Positions 26,947 to 35,903 of a DNA stretch of 49,527 nucleotides are shown in pieces. The stretch lies in IMG/VR virus record IMGVR_UViG_3300013010_002302, positions 1 through 49,527 of that record. One strand, given 5' to 3'. How positions within the stretch are numbered: position 1 is the stretch's first letter; each line of letters starts with the position of its first letter. The notes beneath the pieces were generated by a model. That model was not told the DNA's origin. It did no database searches and saw only the letters and a program-made list of their open reading frames with translations. A program made the position numbers and the translations under genes. Source of the DNA: a virus.

Positions 26947-28030
26947 TGCCTTTAACAACCATATGTGTATAACTGTGGCAGGCAGCTGGCGCCCTTGTTG
27001 CCGCTTCAACAATTTTCCACATGTTGATATAACAAAAACTAGTTTTACAGATTATAAACAAAGTGATTTCTATCAAGGAGTTGTCAACAACATGGCCACT
27101 GGATGGGACGAAGGGTGTAAAAAGTGCATGAAAGAAGAAGATCGCGGCCACACTAGTTTACGCCAGGTCCTTAACAAGGAGTTTTCTGGCACAAAAGATT
27201 TAGAATACATCGAACTTAGTTTAAGTAATAAATGCAACTTAGCATGTAAAATGTGCGCCCCTACATATAGTACATTGTGGAATAAATTAGTAGAAAAAAA
27301 TTCAAATCTTAAACAGTTCCATCATACTGTTGTGCAACCTGAGATTGATGTACCTAGTATATTTGCTGATGTTAACTTACATAAATTAAAGAAAATTAAA
27401 TACCTTGGCGGCGAACCATTTATTACACCTGAAACCAAGCAGCTATTTGAATATTTGGAATATCATAATGTAATTGAACATATTGAATTAGAATGTAATA
27501 CTAACTGTACATTGTTTCCAGAAAAGTGGTTACCTACATTAGAGAAGTTTAAAAAAGTAACAATAGAACTTAGCATTGACGGTATAGGTATTGTAAACGA
27601 TTATGTGAGACACGGCAAAACATGGAATACAATTGATAAGGTTACTAAGCAATGGGCAGCATATGCTGCTAATACAAATATTAACCTAGCTATATACAGC
27701 ACAGTACAAGCGTATAATTTACATGATATGAAAAATGTTAAACAATATGCTAAGAGTCTAGGATTTGATCATTATAGTAGCTTGCTGGTTGTACCTGAGT
27801 TTCTGAGTGTGCATGTATTACCTGAAGAATATTTAGAGCAAATAAAAGATGACTACAACCAAAAATATTATGCAAGTATTGAACAGAACCAAATGTTTGA
27901 CAAGTTTATAGATTTTTCTTTAAATATAGATAAGGTAACTGGATTACATTTAAAAGAGGCACTTCCTGCCCTACACAAGTTTGTAGTAAATAAAGAAATT
28001 TTAAGAAAGGTTAAAGATAATGAAACATGA
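26933..28030 (+). CDS. Radical SAM protein with N-terminal twitch-like module
   Basis: 365 residues. Ligands C12, C22-C23 and C62-KK-C65 (plus an extra C4) before the core C101-NLA-C105-KM-C108; GGEP 159-162; CNTNCTLFPEKW and ELSIDGIG follow. There is no C-terminal cluster module; the end is LHKFVVNKEILRKVK. Most similar in layout to the protein at 20656. AAGAGA (26921-26926) lies before the ATG. Overlaps both neighbours. Confidence 0.85.
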   Translation: MPKCNAFNNHMCITVAGSWRPCCRFNNFPHVDITKTSFTDYKQSDFYQGVVNNMATGWDEGCKKCMKEEDRGHTSLRQVLNKEFSGTKDLEYIELSLSNKCNLACKMCAPTYSTLWNKLVEKNSNLKQFHHTVVQPEIDVPSIFADVNLHKLKKIKYLGGEPFITPETKQLFEYLEYHNVIEHIELECNTNCTLFPEKWLPTLEKFKKVTIELSIDGIGIVNDYVRHGKTWNTIDKVTKQWAAYAANTNINLAIYSTVQAYNLHDMKNVKQYAKSLGFDHYSSLLVVPEFLSVHVLPEEYLEQIKDDYNQKYYASIEQNQMFDKFIDFSLNIDKVTGLHLKEALPALHKFVVNKEILRKVKDNET

Positions 28031-28907
28031 TGAACCAGGATTTTATCTATTACCGATGGATCACCCAATCGCAATTGAAAATGTAAGGAGACATAGCAGC
28101 GAATCTAAATGCTTAGACAACATATTTTCAAAAGAAGAACTCGACTGGGTATGGAAAAATGCCTTCACAGACGACAGTGTTCCAAGATTAAATAAAAACG
28201 GAACAGTAATTATTGATACAGACATGACCAAAGTCTACGATAGATACAAAGATAAAATATTAGAATGTGTAGGAGAAGTTGCTGCTGATACATGTGCCAT
28301 CGGCGGAAATTATTTTATAACACCTCAGCAATACGGATTGCATATGGATGCAATGCGTGAAAAAGGCTACAGAGGAATGTTAGAAAGTGTTCCTTTAAAT
28401 GACAAACAGCGTGTATTCACAACTTGGAAAAACTTTATACTACCATTGTGGATGGGCGTTAACGATGACGAGTTTGACGGAGGACAGATTGTTTTCTTTG
28501 AACAGCGTGATATTGGTTGGGCCAAGGTTTATAATGGTGGCAATCAAACCCCTGGTATTGCAAGCATTTATGAAATAGTCACAGACTATACTGACATACA
28601 ATTTTATGACAGAAACGGCGCCGAGATTCCGAGAGAGAACAACGCAATACCGTTTGATAAAGAGTTTCATAAACGTTATCTAAATACTCCTTATCGGAGA
28701 GTGCAGGGGTTAAGTGCAGAGAATGTGTTTGATTGGACCCCAGGCTCACCGATGGTCTTTGATGCTGTACAGTTACATGCTACAAACGAAGGTTCTAAAG
28801 ATAAAAACAAAAAAATGTGGAATAGTAAAATGGGACTTCTTATGATGTTCTATAAAGAACTAGACGAGGATCTAAAAGAGGAATGGCTGCGTGAGCAACA
28901 TCTATGA
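28020..28907 (+). CDS. 2-oxoglutarate/Fe(II) oxygenase-like protein
   Basis: 295 residues. A candidate metal triad is H108-M-D110 (YGLHMDAM) and H253 (VQLHATN), with strand FDGGQIVFFEQ between and PGSPMVFDA just before the distal His, as in prolyl-hydroxylase-like folds. The distance between HxD and the second His is long, and the 2-oxoglutarate-binding basic residue would be K270, further away than usual, so the call is moderate. AGAAAGG (28004-28010) is the ribosome-binding site. It overlaps the radical SAM gene by 11 bases. Confidence 0.55.
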   Translation: MKHDEPGFYLLPMDHPIAIENVRRHSSESKCLDNIFSKEELDWVWKNAFTDDSVPRLNKNGTVIIDTDMTKVYDRYKDKILECVGEVAADTCAIGGNYFITPQQYGLHMDAMREKGYRGMLESVPLNDKQRVFTTWKNFILPLWMGVNDDEFDGGQIVFFEQRDIGWAKVYNGGNQTPGIASIYEIVTDYTDIQFYDRNGAEIPRENNAIPFDKEFHKRYLNTPYRRVQGLSAENVFDWTPGSPMVFDAVQLHATNEGSKDKNKKMWNSKMGLLMMFYKELDEDLKEEWLREQHL

Positions 28908-29034
28908 TTTAGAAAAAATTTTATATGAAAGAAATCCTGAATTTAAACTTATAATGACTGAATGTGAAGATGCAGTCGTCGAAAGAGAAATTGCAGGGAT
29001 ACCACAAAATTATTTAGTTACGGTAGGAAAATAA
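28891..29034 (+). CDS. Small hypothetical protein, 47 aa, GTG start
   Basis: GTG at 28891 with AGAGGA (28877-28882) eight bases upstream; stop at 29032-29034, directly before the ATG of the next gene at 29035. It begins SNIYDLEKILYERNPEFKL and continues with an acidic ECEDAVVEREIAG. It fills the only gap of its size in the accessory region, overlaps the previous gene by 17 bases and has a good ribosome-binding site, so it is probably real. No family recognised; one cysteine, no leader/core boundary that would mark a peptide precursor. Confidence 0.6.
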   Translation: MSNIYDLEKILYERNPEFKLIMTECEDAVVEREIAGIPQNYLVTVGK

Positions 29035-30180
29035 ATGACTAGTTGTAGCGAACCATATAAGCAGATACATTTTGACAGTAAAGGAAACTTAGGACCTTGT
29101 TGCCAGTATGTAGGCGACCGTCTAGATACAGAAAATTTTGAAGATTATCTTAATAGTGATTGGTTAGCAGAATTAAAACAAAAATTGGATTCAGGTGAAA
29201 GAGTAAGCGGATGTGATTTTTGTTGGAAACAAGAAGACAAGGGCGCAAAAAGCATGCGTCAAAAACGTAATGCTTATTACGAAGGCAAGCCTGATAAGGG
29301 TGTAGAACACATTATGATTACATTTGGCAATCAGTGCAACACTGCTTGTCGTATCTGTAATGTTAGCCGAAGCAGCTTAATTGAAAAACAATATAAAGCA
29401 ATGACTAACAGTGTAAATGATCCAAATTTATATAAATTAATGACTAAAAAACATGATTGGACTAAAACAAAGACCTGGTATAGAAATATTGTCAATGATA
29501 TTGTTGACAGATCTGACACTATTCGTAAGTTAGAAATATCAGGAGGCGAGCCATTTATTAATGTACATTTTGATAGAATGATTGATGCATTAATAGCAAG
29601 CGGTAAAGACCTTCCCGGACTTAATATTACTACTAATGGCAGTTTCACAGAAAAACAAATACAGAAATTAGAGGCATTTGACCACTTGCACATTAATTAC
29701 AGTATCGACGGCAGTGGTAAAGAATTTTACGAATATTTGCGTTGGCCACTAAAATGGAATGACACATTAGAAAAAATTGATATACTAAAAAAATATCCGT
29801 GGATAACTTGCGAGTTTGCTATTGTGCCACATAATTTAAACATACTTAACTTAGCTGATAGTATTGAATTTTTTAAGGAGTATACAGAATTCCAAGATAG
29901 ATTCAAAGTTGGGTTTAGTTGGCTCAACGGAGCACCTTGGTACAAGTTAGATAATACTCCTATTGATGTAAGACAGCAAGCAGCAACCCGTATAAAAGAA
30001 ATTGATTTGACTAAGTATTCAGATGAAGAGCAAGAGCAAATAATAGAGTTGTATACTATGATCGAAAATGCTGATTCTCCTTCACATATAAAAATGCTAA
30101 CATCTCATGTAGAAATGACTGATACATATAGAAAATGTAACACTTGGAATATAATAGGGTGGGATATAAGGAATATATAA
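29035..30180 (+). CDS. Radical SAM protein with N-terminal twitch-like module
   Basis: 381 residues. C4, C22-C23 and C60-DF-C63; core C101-NTA-C105-RI-C108; GGEP 170-173; NITTNGSF and INYSIDGSG. It ends with a CNTWNIIGWDIRNI tail instead of a cluster module. TAGGA (29024-29028) precedes the ATG. The stop TAA overlaps the next ATG by one base. Confidence 0.86.
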   Translation: MTSCSEPYKQIHFDSKGNLGPCCQYVGDRLDTENFEDYLNSDWLAELKQKLDSGERVSGCDFCWKQEDKGAKSMRQKRNAYYEGKPDKGVEHIMITFGNQCNTACRICNVSRSSLIEKQYKAMTNSVNDPNLYKLMTKKHDWTKTKTWYRNIVNDIVDRSDTIRKLEISGGEPFINVHFDRMIDALIASGKDLPGLNITTNGSFTEKQIQKLEAFDHLHINYSIDGSGKEFYEYLRWPLKWNDTLEKIDILKKYPWITCEFAIVPHNLNILNLADSIEFFKEYTEFQDRFKVGFSWLNGAPWYKLDNTPIDVRQQAATRIKEIDLTKYSDEEQEQIIELYTMIENADSPSHIKMLTSHVEMTDTYRKCNTWNIIGWDIRNI

Positions 30181-31202
30181 TGGACTGGCATGCAGTTACA
30201 ATTTTGCGAAAAAATATAAAAAAACTATCAAAAAGTACTAAAAATAGTGTTCAGGAAAAATTTCCTGACCGTACTACTGAATTTAAAAAGTGCATAAGAG
30301 ATATGAGTTATATCTTACAGGCAATTTCAACATGTATTCAATCGAATGATACTACTGCAATTGATCATGTAATAAAAATGTTTTACTTAGGAGGCACTTT
30401 AAGATTAAAATATATACATGCAGAATTATATGCATATGACATACTAAAAGATAAAATTTATGATCTGTTTGATACTAACAATATTTCAAACGAAAGTAAA
30501 GACATTGTTTGTAATTGTATCGAGTTACTAAAATATCATATCGAAAATGGATACGACGAATCAGTAACCCAATGGGATAATAGACGAAACTATAAAGTAT
30601 ACGACAATAATTTTGTTATACCAACTAGCTTCCAAAGTAAAGCAGAAACGATACTACAGAATTGCCCACTACAAAATTGCGGACATAACCAATTTGCAAT
30701 ACTAAAGTTGTTGCCTAGTGACCTAGAAATAAAAGAATTTTTATTTAAGAACTTTTTTTTAAATAATAAAACGAATTTTCACGAAGCAGCAATTGTAACT
30801 TGTCCAATAATTTATCTAGCAATGCCTTGTCCTGAAGATACTACACTTATGTTAGATAAAAATTTATATCAATGGGAGAGTAAACTCACAGCAATCGGTA
30901 TTCATGGTGGTGCATTGTTAAATGAAACATTAAACGCAGGATATGATTTTAGTTATATTGGGTGTAGAACAGAAAAATTGAAAAAAAGTGTTACATCACT
31001 GTGGATTGAAATCTGTAAAAATAGATGGAATTTCTCTACAAGTTCGGATAACAGTTGGCCAGTAGTTGCTATGTGTATTGGAAAAGGAATAAGAGACAGC
31101 GAAAGTGAACAGAAATATACATGCTTAAATGGAGAAACATTTCCCTATCTATCGACTCCGCATAAAACAGACCTAATAAAGAAAAATATTATATATGAGT
31201 AA
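30180..31202 (+). CDS. Two-domain protein: helical N-terminus, nitroreductase-like C-terminus
   Basis: 340 residues from the ATG at 30180, chosen for AAGGA (30168-30172) and TAATG overlap; a TTG 36 bases earlier has no such support. Residues about 1-140 are helical and polar. The C-terminal half resembles a flavin nitroreductase: TAIGIHGGALLNETLNAGYD and VVAMCIGKGIRD parallel AIGMNMWNTICTVEEMGL and LFLCIGKGITV of the nitroreductase at 35904. The N-terminal Arg/Ser flavin loop is not seen, so FMN binding is uncertain. It sits between two radical SAM genes and may act as a redox partner. Confidence 0.5.
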   Translation: MDWHAVTILRKNIKKLSKSTKNSVQEKFPDRTTEFKKCIRDMSYILQAISTCIQSNDTTAIDHVIKMFYLGGTLRLKYIHAELYAYDILKDKIYDLFDTNNISNESKDIVCNCIELLKYHIENGYDESVTQWDNRRNYKVYDNNFVIPTSFQSKAETILQNCPLQNCGHNQFAILKLLPSDLEIKEFLFKNFFLNNKTNFHEAAIVTCPIIYLAMPCPEDTTLMLDKNLYQWESKLTAIGIHGGALLNETLNAGYDFSYIGCRTEKLKKSVTSLWIEICKNRWNFSTSSDNSWPVVAMCIGKGIRDSESEQKYTCLNGETFPYLSTPHKTDLIKKNIIYE

Positions 31203-32316
31203 GCCATTTTGTTATGCAGCCTGGACAACTGTACAATACCAAGGTACACAAGGAATAACACCTTGCTGTGAATGGAAAGGCCCAGCCTTTACAGGAAGTA
31301 TAAAAGAATATGCAGATAGTGAATACTTATCTATTATTAAAACTGCTATGAAGACTAATGACACAGATATAATTTCAAAAAACTGTGTTGAGTGTATCGA
31401 AACCGAAGCCCTTGGTGATAACTCAACTCGTGGCTATATTAATAAGTATGTTGAAAGCGGTAGATACACTGTAGGACAATTAGGCAAGTTAGATTATCGC
31501 CCAGATAATCTATGTAACTTAAAATGTCGAATGTGCGGACCCGGAAGTTCTAGTTTAATTGAAGAAGAATATCTTCAGCCAAAAGTGCAACAAAAAGCAA
31601 CTAAGTTATATTTTAATACTAAAATTAACGGCCCTCTTCAAATAAGAGATACGGAGGATATACTAGATTTTGATTTATCTAATTTAAAAGAGATTGCTAT
31701 ATTAGGTGGCGAACCGACTATAAACAAAAAAGTTTTTCCTATACTAGATTATTTAATTGATGCAGAGAAGACTGAAGAAGTAAAATTAAATTATACTACA
31801 AATTGCACTAGTATAAATAAACCGTGGATGAGTAGAGCAGAAAAGTTCAGCCATATACATGTTAATTTAAGTATTGATGCTGCTGGCAAGGCATATGAAT
31901 ATATAAGAACCGGTGCTGAATGGCATAAGATAGAAAAAAATATTCCTAAGATAATCGATATAGCAGAAGATTATAAAATACAAATGGTAGTACAGACAAC
32001 TAGTTTTGCAATTATCGAAGACTGGATAGAATATTTCCTACAATTTCCTACAGAAACTATTAACATGACTCCAATGTATGGTGTAGCAGGAAAACTAGAT
32101 TGTATTCCAGATCATATTAAAGCAGATAAAATTAAATATCTAGAAAAATTAAACCACCCTACGGCTGATATGGCAATAAACCATTTTAAAAGATATCCTT
32201 ATAATCCTGATCAAGCTAGGATGTTTAAAAAACGTACTATGTTTTTAGATAACATTCGAGGTACTAGCATTTATGACCTCGATCCTATTTTTGAAGACAT
32301 CTTAATAAAGGTCTAA
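31195..32316 (+). CDS. Radical SAM protein with N-terminal twitch-like module
   Basis: 373 residues. F-C6, C24-C25 and C64-VE-C67; core C107-NLK-C111-RM-C114; GGEP 171-174; NYTTNCTS and VNLSIDAAG. Closest in style to the proteins at 20656 and 29035. It ends the long plus-strand chain that began at 7655; its last 32 bases overlap the 3' end of the convergent gene at 32285. Start overlaps the preceding stop by 8 bases. Confidence 0.86.
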   Translation: MSKPFCYAAWTTVQYQGTQGITPCCEWKGPAFTGSIKEYADSEYLSIIKTAMKTNDTDIISKNCVECIETEALGDNSTRGYINKYVESGRYTVGQLGKLDYRPDNLCNLKCRMCGPGSSSLIEEEYLQPKVQQKATKLYFNTKINGPLQIRDTEDILDFDLSNLKEIAILGGEPTINKKVFPILDYLIDAEKTEEVKLNYTTNCTSINKPWMSRAEKFSHIHVNLSIDAAGKAYEYIRTGAEWHKIEKNIPKIIDIAEDYKIQMVVQTTSFAIIEDWIEYFLQFPTETINMTPMYGVAGKLDCIPDHIKADKIKYLEKLNHPTADMAINHFKRYPYNPDQARMFKKRTMFLDNIRGTSIYDLDPIFEDILIKV

Positions 32317-33127
32317 CACCAACCGGTCTACCGTCTTTACTAGCAAGATGTATCGCTTTAGTAGGCTGTAAATTAAAATCTGTACAAACTTTAGCATAAT
32401 CTTTTTCGTACTTGGTCCAAAAGTATTCCGGCCCAAGTTCTTCCATAAACTTAATACCCATACTAACAGTTGCTTGACTATTCATGTTAAAGTCATTCAT
32501 TATAGTTACTGCGCCTTCAGGAGTGTTACGAGCAAAGCGTAGTCCAATACGATTGCCGCCCATTCCTCCTTTACTTAAACTAATACCTATAGTTTGTATA
32601 GCAGGGTGATCAAAGTTAAATTCTATGTCTCTTATACAACTAATCCATGCTCCATCAATGTGTACTGGTATGTTAAGCTCAATGCAACGATCTAGTATTT
32701 GGGTCATGTCAGGATGTTCGTTACCATAGAACGGAAACGGCATTGCTATAAGTAATTCTTTATTAGGGTCAAGAGTGTCTACTGTAGTATATTCAATATC
32801 ATTATTTAAACGCCAGTGATACTTATAATCATCTTTGAATGTTTGCAGTGTGCCGCAGCGTTGATATAAATCATCTATGTATTGTGTACAACCGTTTATA
32901 ATGTCGAGCCGAGTAAATGCTTCTAGCCCACTAAATGTACTGTACTTGTGATTGTTTAACCATTGTACAAATGCATCTTTAAACTGTTGATCTAAGTCTG
33001 GCGTATGTACAGGATTGTGTTGATAAAAATTATCGTAAAATTTGTTTATGTCACTACTATACATAGGCTGCGGTCTATCTTTTTGTAGCCATTCTTTGGT
33101 ATATTCTCTATTAACATTGTCTCTCAT
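32285..33127 (-). CDS. PLP-dependent aminotransferase-like protein (fold type I)
   Basis: 280 residues on the minus strand. The cofactor motifs are VHID158-GAW (Asp to the pyridine nitrogen) and GISLSK186-GGMGGNRIGLRFAR (Schiff-base Lys). It is shorter than the usual 350-430 residues and lacks an evident C-terminal small domain, as in some minimal or decarboxylase-like members. It could supply an amino sugar or amine for the same pathway. It is the only PLP enzyme in the window, transcribed from the divergent region at 33128-33183 and convergent with the gene at 31195. Confidence 0.6.
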   Translation of the reverse strand: MRDNVNREYTKEWLQKDRPQPMYSSDINKFYDNFYQHNPVHTPDLDQQFKDAFVQWLNNHKYSTFSGLEAFTRLDIINGCTQYIDDLYQRCGTLQTFKDDYKYHWRLNNDIEYTTVDTLDPNKELLIAMPFPFYGNEHPDMTQILDRCIELNIPVHIDGAWISCIRDIEFNFDHPAIQTIGISLSKGGMGGNRIGLRFARNTPEGAVTIMNDFNMNSQATVSMGIKFMEELGPEYFWTKYEKDYAKVCTDFNLQPTKAIHLASKDGRPVGVRPLLRCLQK

Positions 33128-33183
33128 ATCTATACTTATACCTTATATATACAGATAAGTATTATTGTGAACAGGAGAAATGC
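33128..33183. promoter_or_regulatory. Divergent intergenic control region with inverted repeat
   Basis: 56 bases between start codons pointing apart. ATACTTAT (33132-33139) and ATAAGTAT (33155-33162) are perfect inverted arms with a 15-base loop. TATACTTATA (33131-33140) also occurs at 7623-7632 over the first accessory promoter. On the minus strand TTCACA, 18 bases, then TATAAG forms a plausible promoter. The plus side has AGGAG (33173-33177) before the ATG at 33184. Confidence 0.5.
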
Positions 33184-33996
33184 ATGAGTAAATATGATAA
33201 GGTATTTTGGGAACCGAAAAAATACATTTCAGAAGCTTATACCAAAAACTTTGACGAACCAGTATTTGGATTAGCTGTAAAACTTTCCGGAGGTGCAGAT
33301 AGCAGTATTATATACTATACTTTGTGTAAAGAAATGCAAGAACTTGGCATTGATGTGCCGTTATATGTTGTAACGTTAGATGTAGAAACTAAAGATTGGT
33401 ATAGTCACTATGCTAAAAAAGTTATAGACTACACAGCAGAAAAAACAGGTATACGACCAAAAGAACATTTAATAAATTATCTGTCACTTCCGTGGACAAT
33501 TCCAGATTATGAAGCAGCCCAAGAAATAAATTTGGCAAAGTTAATAAACGCTAAAACAGTAAATGTTTACTATGGCGGATTAACACAAAATCCATCTCCG
33601 CGCAATATGGCAAAAGCTTGGAATAACGAAGGAATGAAGATGGAATCATATTGGGAAGCGTTTAATTTATGCAGAGAAAGTTCAGATCCAGACAGGAATA
33701 ATAATTCAACAAAACAAACAATAGGGTATGGTGCATCACCAGCTCAACAAAATTGTAATGAACCGTTTTTAGGTGTTTTACCGTTTGTACAAAAAGATAA
33801 ACGAGATGGTACTGCTGCATTATATCAGAGAATGGGTGTTACAGATGAACTATTGCCGTTAACTTATAGTTGTGAAAATGAAAAACAAGAAGAAAAAATA
33901 AAATTAGACGTAGTTAACGGCTATCAAGAATATAGTCATTGCGGGAAATGTTGGTTTTGTTTAGAAAGATCATATGCGTTTGGCCGCCTTGTATGA
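33184..33996 (+). CDS. QueC-like PP-loop ATPase 1
   Basis: 270 residues. The PP-loop is SGGADS (35-40). The C-terminal zinc-type site is C230, then H-C253-GK-C256-WF-C259 followed by LERSYAFG, the same order as in 7-cyano-7-deazaguanine synthase. QueC adenylates a carboxylate and converts it to a nitrile through an amide. No QueD or QueE is visible nearby, so the substrate may be another carboxylate. The stop overlaps the start of a radical SAM gene by ATGA, as for the second copy at 39393. Confidence 0.7.
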   Translation: MSKYDKVFWEPKKYISEAYTKNFDEPVFGLAVKLSGGADSSIIYYTLCKEMQELGIDVPLYVVTLDVETKDWYSHYAKKVIDYTAEKTGIRPKEHLINYLSLPWTIPDYEAAQEINLAKLINAKTVNVYYGGLTQNPSPRNMAKAWNNEGMKMESYWEAFNLCRESSDPDRNNNSTKQTIGYGASPAQQNCNEPFLGVLPFVQKDKRDGTAALYQRMGVTDELLPLTYSCENEKQEEKIKLDVVNGYQEYSHCGKCWFCLERSYAFGRLV

Positions 33997-35189
33997 AACC
34001 CTGTATACTTCCTTGGATTAACTTTAGTACTAATACTTTTGGCAGGCCACGTACTTGTGGCTATGCTGACCAGGCTACAGTGAAAGGCGCAGGAGTTAAA
34101 TTAAAAGGTACTAGCATAGAAGCTGAATGGAACAATGACTACTTTAAATCTATACGCAAAGACTTTTTAAAAGGTGAATGGCCTGAAAATTGCAAACGCT
34201 GTAAGTATGTTGAAGAACTTAGTGGCAGCAGCAAACGCTTAGAAGAAAATGAATATCACTACGACACTAATGCACATCTTATAGAACAAACAGCCACTGA
34301 CGGTAGTGTGCCTTATTATCCTAGCAATATAGATATTCGTGTCGGTACTATTTGTAATTTGAAGTGCATTCATTGCGGTACTGGTGCTAGTAGTAAATGG
34401 AATGAAGACAAAGCTATGTTAGACAAGTATCCTAACACAGAGTTTTATAATATTGATAATAAATGGATCGAACAAGACAGTTTTATCTGGGACAATATTA
34501 AAGAAAATTTGCAACACACAAAACGCTTCAACTTCTTGGGCGGAGAACCTTTTGCTAATAAACAACACAACAAGTTTATTAAAGAAATAGCATTTACTGA
34601 TACTGCTAAGGACATTACACTTACATATGTAAGTAACGGCACATTACTTACAGATAAAATATTTGATCAACTTATAAGTTTTAAAGAAGTTGTTATTCGA
34701 TTAAGTTTAGATGCTATACAAGAGCCAGGAGAATATTTTAGATTTCCTATTAAATGGGATAGTTTTGTTAAAAAGTTAGAACTTATGGAGAAATACGCTA
34801 AGAACAACAAGCACTTAGATATAGGCGTACAATGGACTTGTAGTAACGTTAGTATGTTTTATCTAGTAGATACTTTTGATTATATGCGTAAACACTTTCC
34901 AAATATTAAATTTATATTTGCTAATCATGTTGAATGGCCTGTACACATGAGCGCACAAGTGTTGCCATATGAAACTAAACAAATTGTAGAAGAACGCATT
35001 AATAATTATGACTTTGGAGAATATTCCGACAAAGTGCCTTTTTATGTTAATCATATGTTAGAAAAAGACTTATGGAAAACTGAAGGTAAAACTTTTATGA
35101 ATTACTTAAATGACCTTGATGCAGCTCGTAATGTAAGTTGGCAACACAGTTTTAAAGAAATGGAATTAGAAAAGTATGAAACTACTTGA
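33993..35189 (+). CDS. Radical SAM protein with N-terminal twitch-like module
   Basis: 398 residues from the ATG at 33993 (ATGA overlap; PCILPWINF then aligns with FCLLPWVHL of the protein at 22767). A longer frame from a TTG at 33939 would run antiparallel to this alignment and is unlikely. Ligands C4, C22 (CG rather than CC) and C67-KR-C70; core C121-NLK-C125-IH-C128; GGEP 183-186. The C-terminus resembles the protein at 22767 (HMSAQVLPYETK versus LNVKALPAWFK). It is translated from a QueC-like gene and into an SGNH gene. Confidence 0.85.
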   Translation: MKPCILPWINFSTNTFGRPRTCGYADQATVKGAGVKLKGTSIEAEWNNDYFKSIRKDFLKGEWPENCKRCKYVEELSGSSKRLEENEYHYDTNAHLIEQTATDGSVPYYPSNIDIRVGTICNLKCIHCGTGASSKWNEDKAMLDKYPNTEFYNIDNKWIEQDSFIWDNIKENLQHTKRFNFLGGEPFANKQHNKFIKEIAFTDTAKDITLTYVSNGTLLTDKIFDQLISFKEVVIRLSLDAIQEPGEYFRFPIKWDSFVKKLELMEKYAKNNKHLDIGVQWTCSNVSMFYLVDTFDYMRKHFPNIKFIFANHVEWPVHMSAQVLPYETKQIVEERINNYDFGEYSDKVPFYVNHMLEKDLWKTEGKTFMNYLNDLDAARNVSWQHSFKEMELEKYETT

Positions 35190-35901
35190 CACACGATTTC
35201 ATAGATCAGGATATCCAAAAACTGTTAACTACACCGAAAACGATATGCCTGACAGATGGCCAGCAACATGGACACGTCGAGGCGCCTATGATACAGATTT
35301 TTATATTGAGCAAACGCATAGGCAATTTACATATACACTAAATAGTCAAGGTTATAGAGAACAAGAATGGATTGACATAGACTGGAATAATAGTTATATA
35401 TTTTTAGGTTGCAGTCATACATACGGAGTAGGAGTTGCAATTGATGAAACAATTCCAAAACTTATGCAAGACCGACTAAGCACATACTGTGTAAACTTAG
35501 GCATTCCGGGCGGCAATAACTATTTTAGTATGGTCAATAGTGCTAAATTAATTAATGCAGGAATAACTCCCAAAGGCGTATTCTATCAACATACCTATTC
35601 TGCTCGATGGTTTACTTTTAAAGATGATACTTTAAATATAGTTAATGCTAATGATAAAGGATACGAACATTATTTTAAAGACGCTCAGTATGTTGATTTT
35701 TTAGACAGCAGTATTACTGAAACACTATATAGTCAATGGAAAGATATATGTCCTGTAATTGAATTTAATATAGATAATATTATTCCTGACTCAAACAATA
35801 ATAAATATATAGCACGATGCGGGTCGCATTATAATCATGTGTATCATGAAAAGGTAGTCGAAACACTTTATAATAAATATAATCAACAAGTAGAGGAATA
35901 A
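35176..35901 (+). CDS. SGNH hydrolase-like protein with N-terminal extension
   Basis: 241 residues. YIFLGCS-HTYGVGV with Ser80, NLGIPGGNN, and a C-terminal GS-H218-YNHVYHEKVV. About 70 residues before the core (NSQGYREQEWIDID) match the layout of the protein at 13948, so these are the long type. The usual Asp three before the His is replaced by Cys215, so the acid is unclear. It begins 14 bases inside the radical SAM gene before it. Confidence 0.68.
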   Translation: MKLLDTRFHRSGYPKTVNYTENDMPDRWPATWTRRGAYDTDFYIEQTHRQFTYTLNSQGYREQEWIDIDWNNSYIFLGCSHTYGVGVAIDETIPKLMQDRLSTYCVNLGIPGGNNYFSMVNSAKLINAGITPKGVFYQHTYSARWFTFKDDTLNIVNANDKGYEHYFKDAQYVDFLDSSITETLYSQWKDICPVIEFNIDNIIPDSNNNKYIARCGSHYNHVYHEKVVETLYNKYNQQVEE

Positions 35902-35903
35902 CA

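Noticed and set aside
28891-29034. The 47-residue protein as a clear RiPP precursor
   Set aside because: It has no leader/core boundary, repeated core or recognisable precursor family; it is kept only as a hypothetical gene.
33939-33992. N-terminal extension of the radical SAM gene from a TTG
   Set aside because: The extension overlaps the QueC-like zinc motif in another frame, has no ribosome-binding site, and homologues align from the ATG at 33993.
35186-35214. TTGACA inside the start of the SGNH gene at 35176 as a promoter
   Set aside because: At 17-18 bases the -10 region reads GGATAT or GATATC, a poor match, and the site lies inside overlapping coding sequence.
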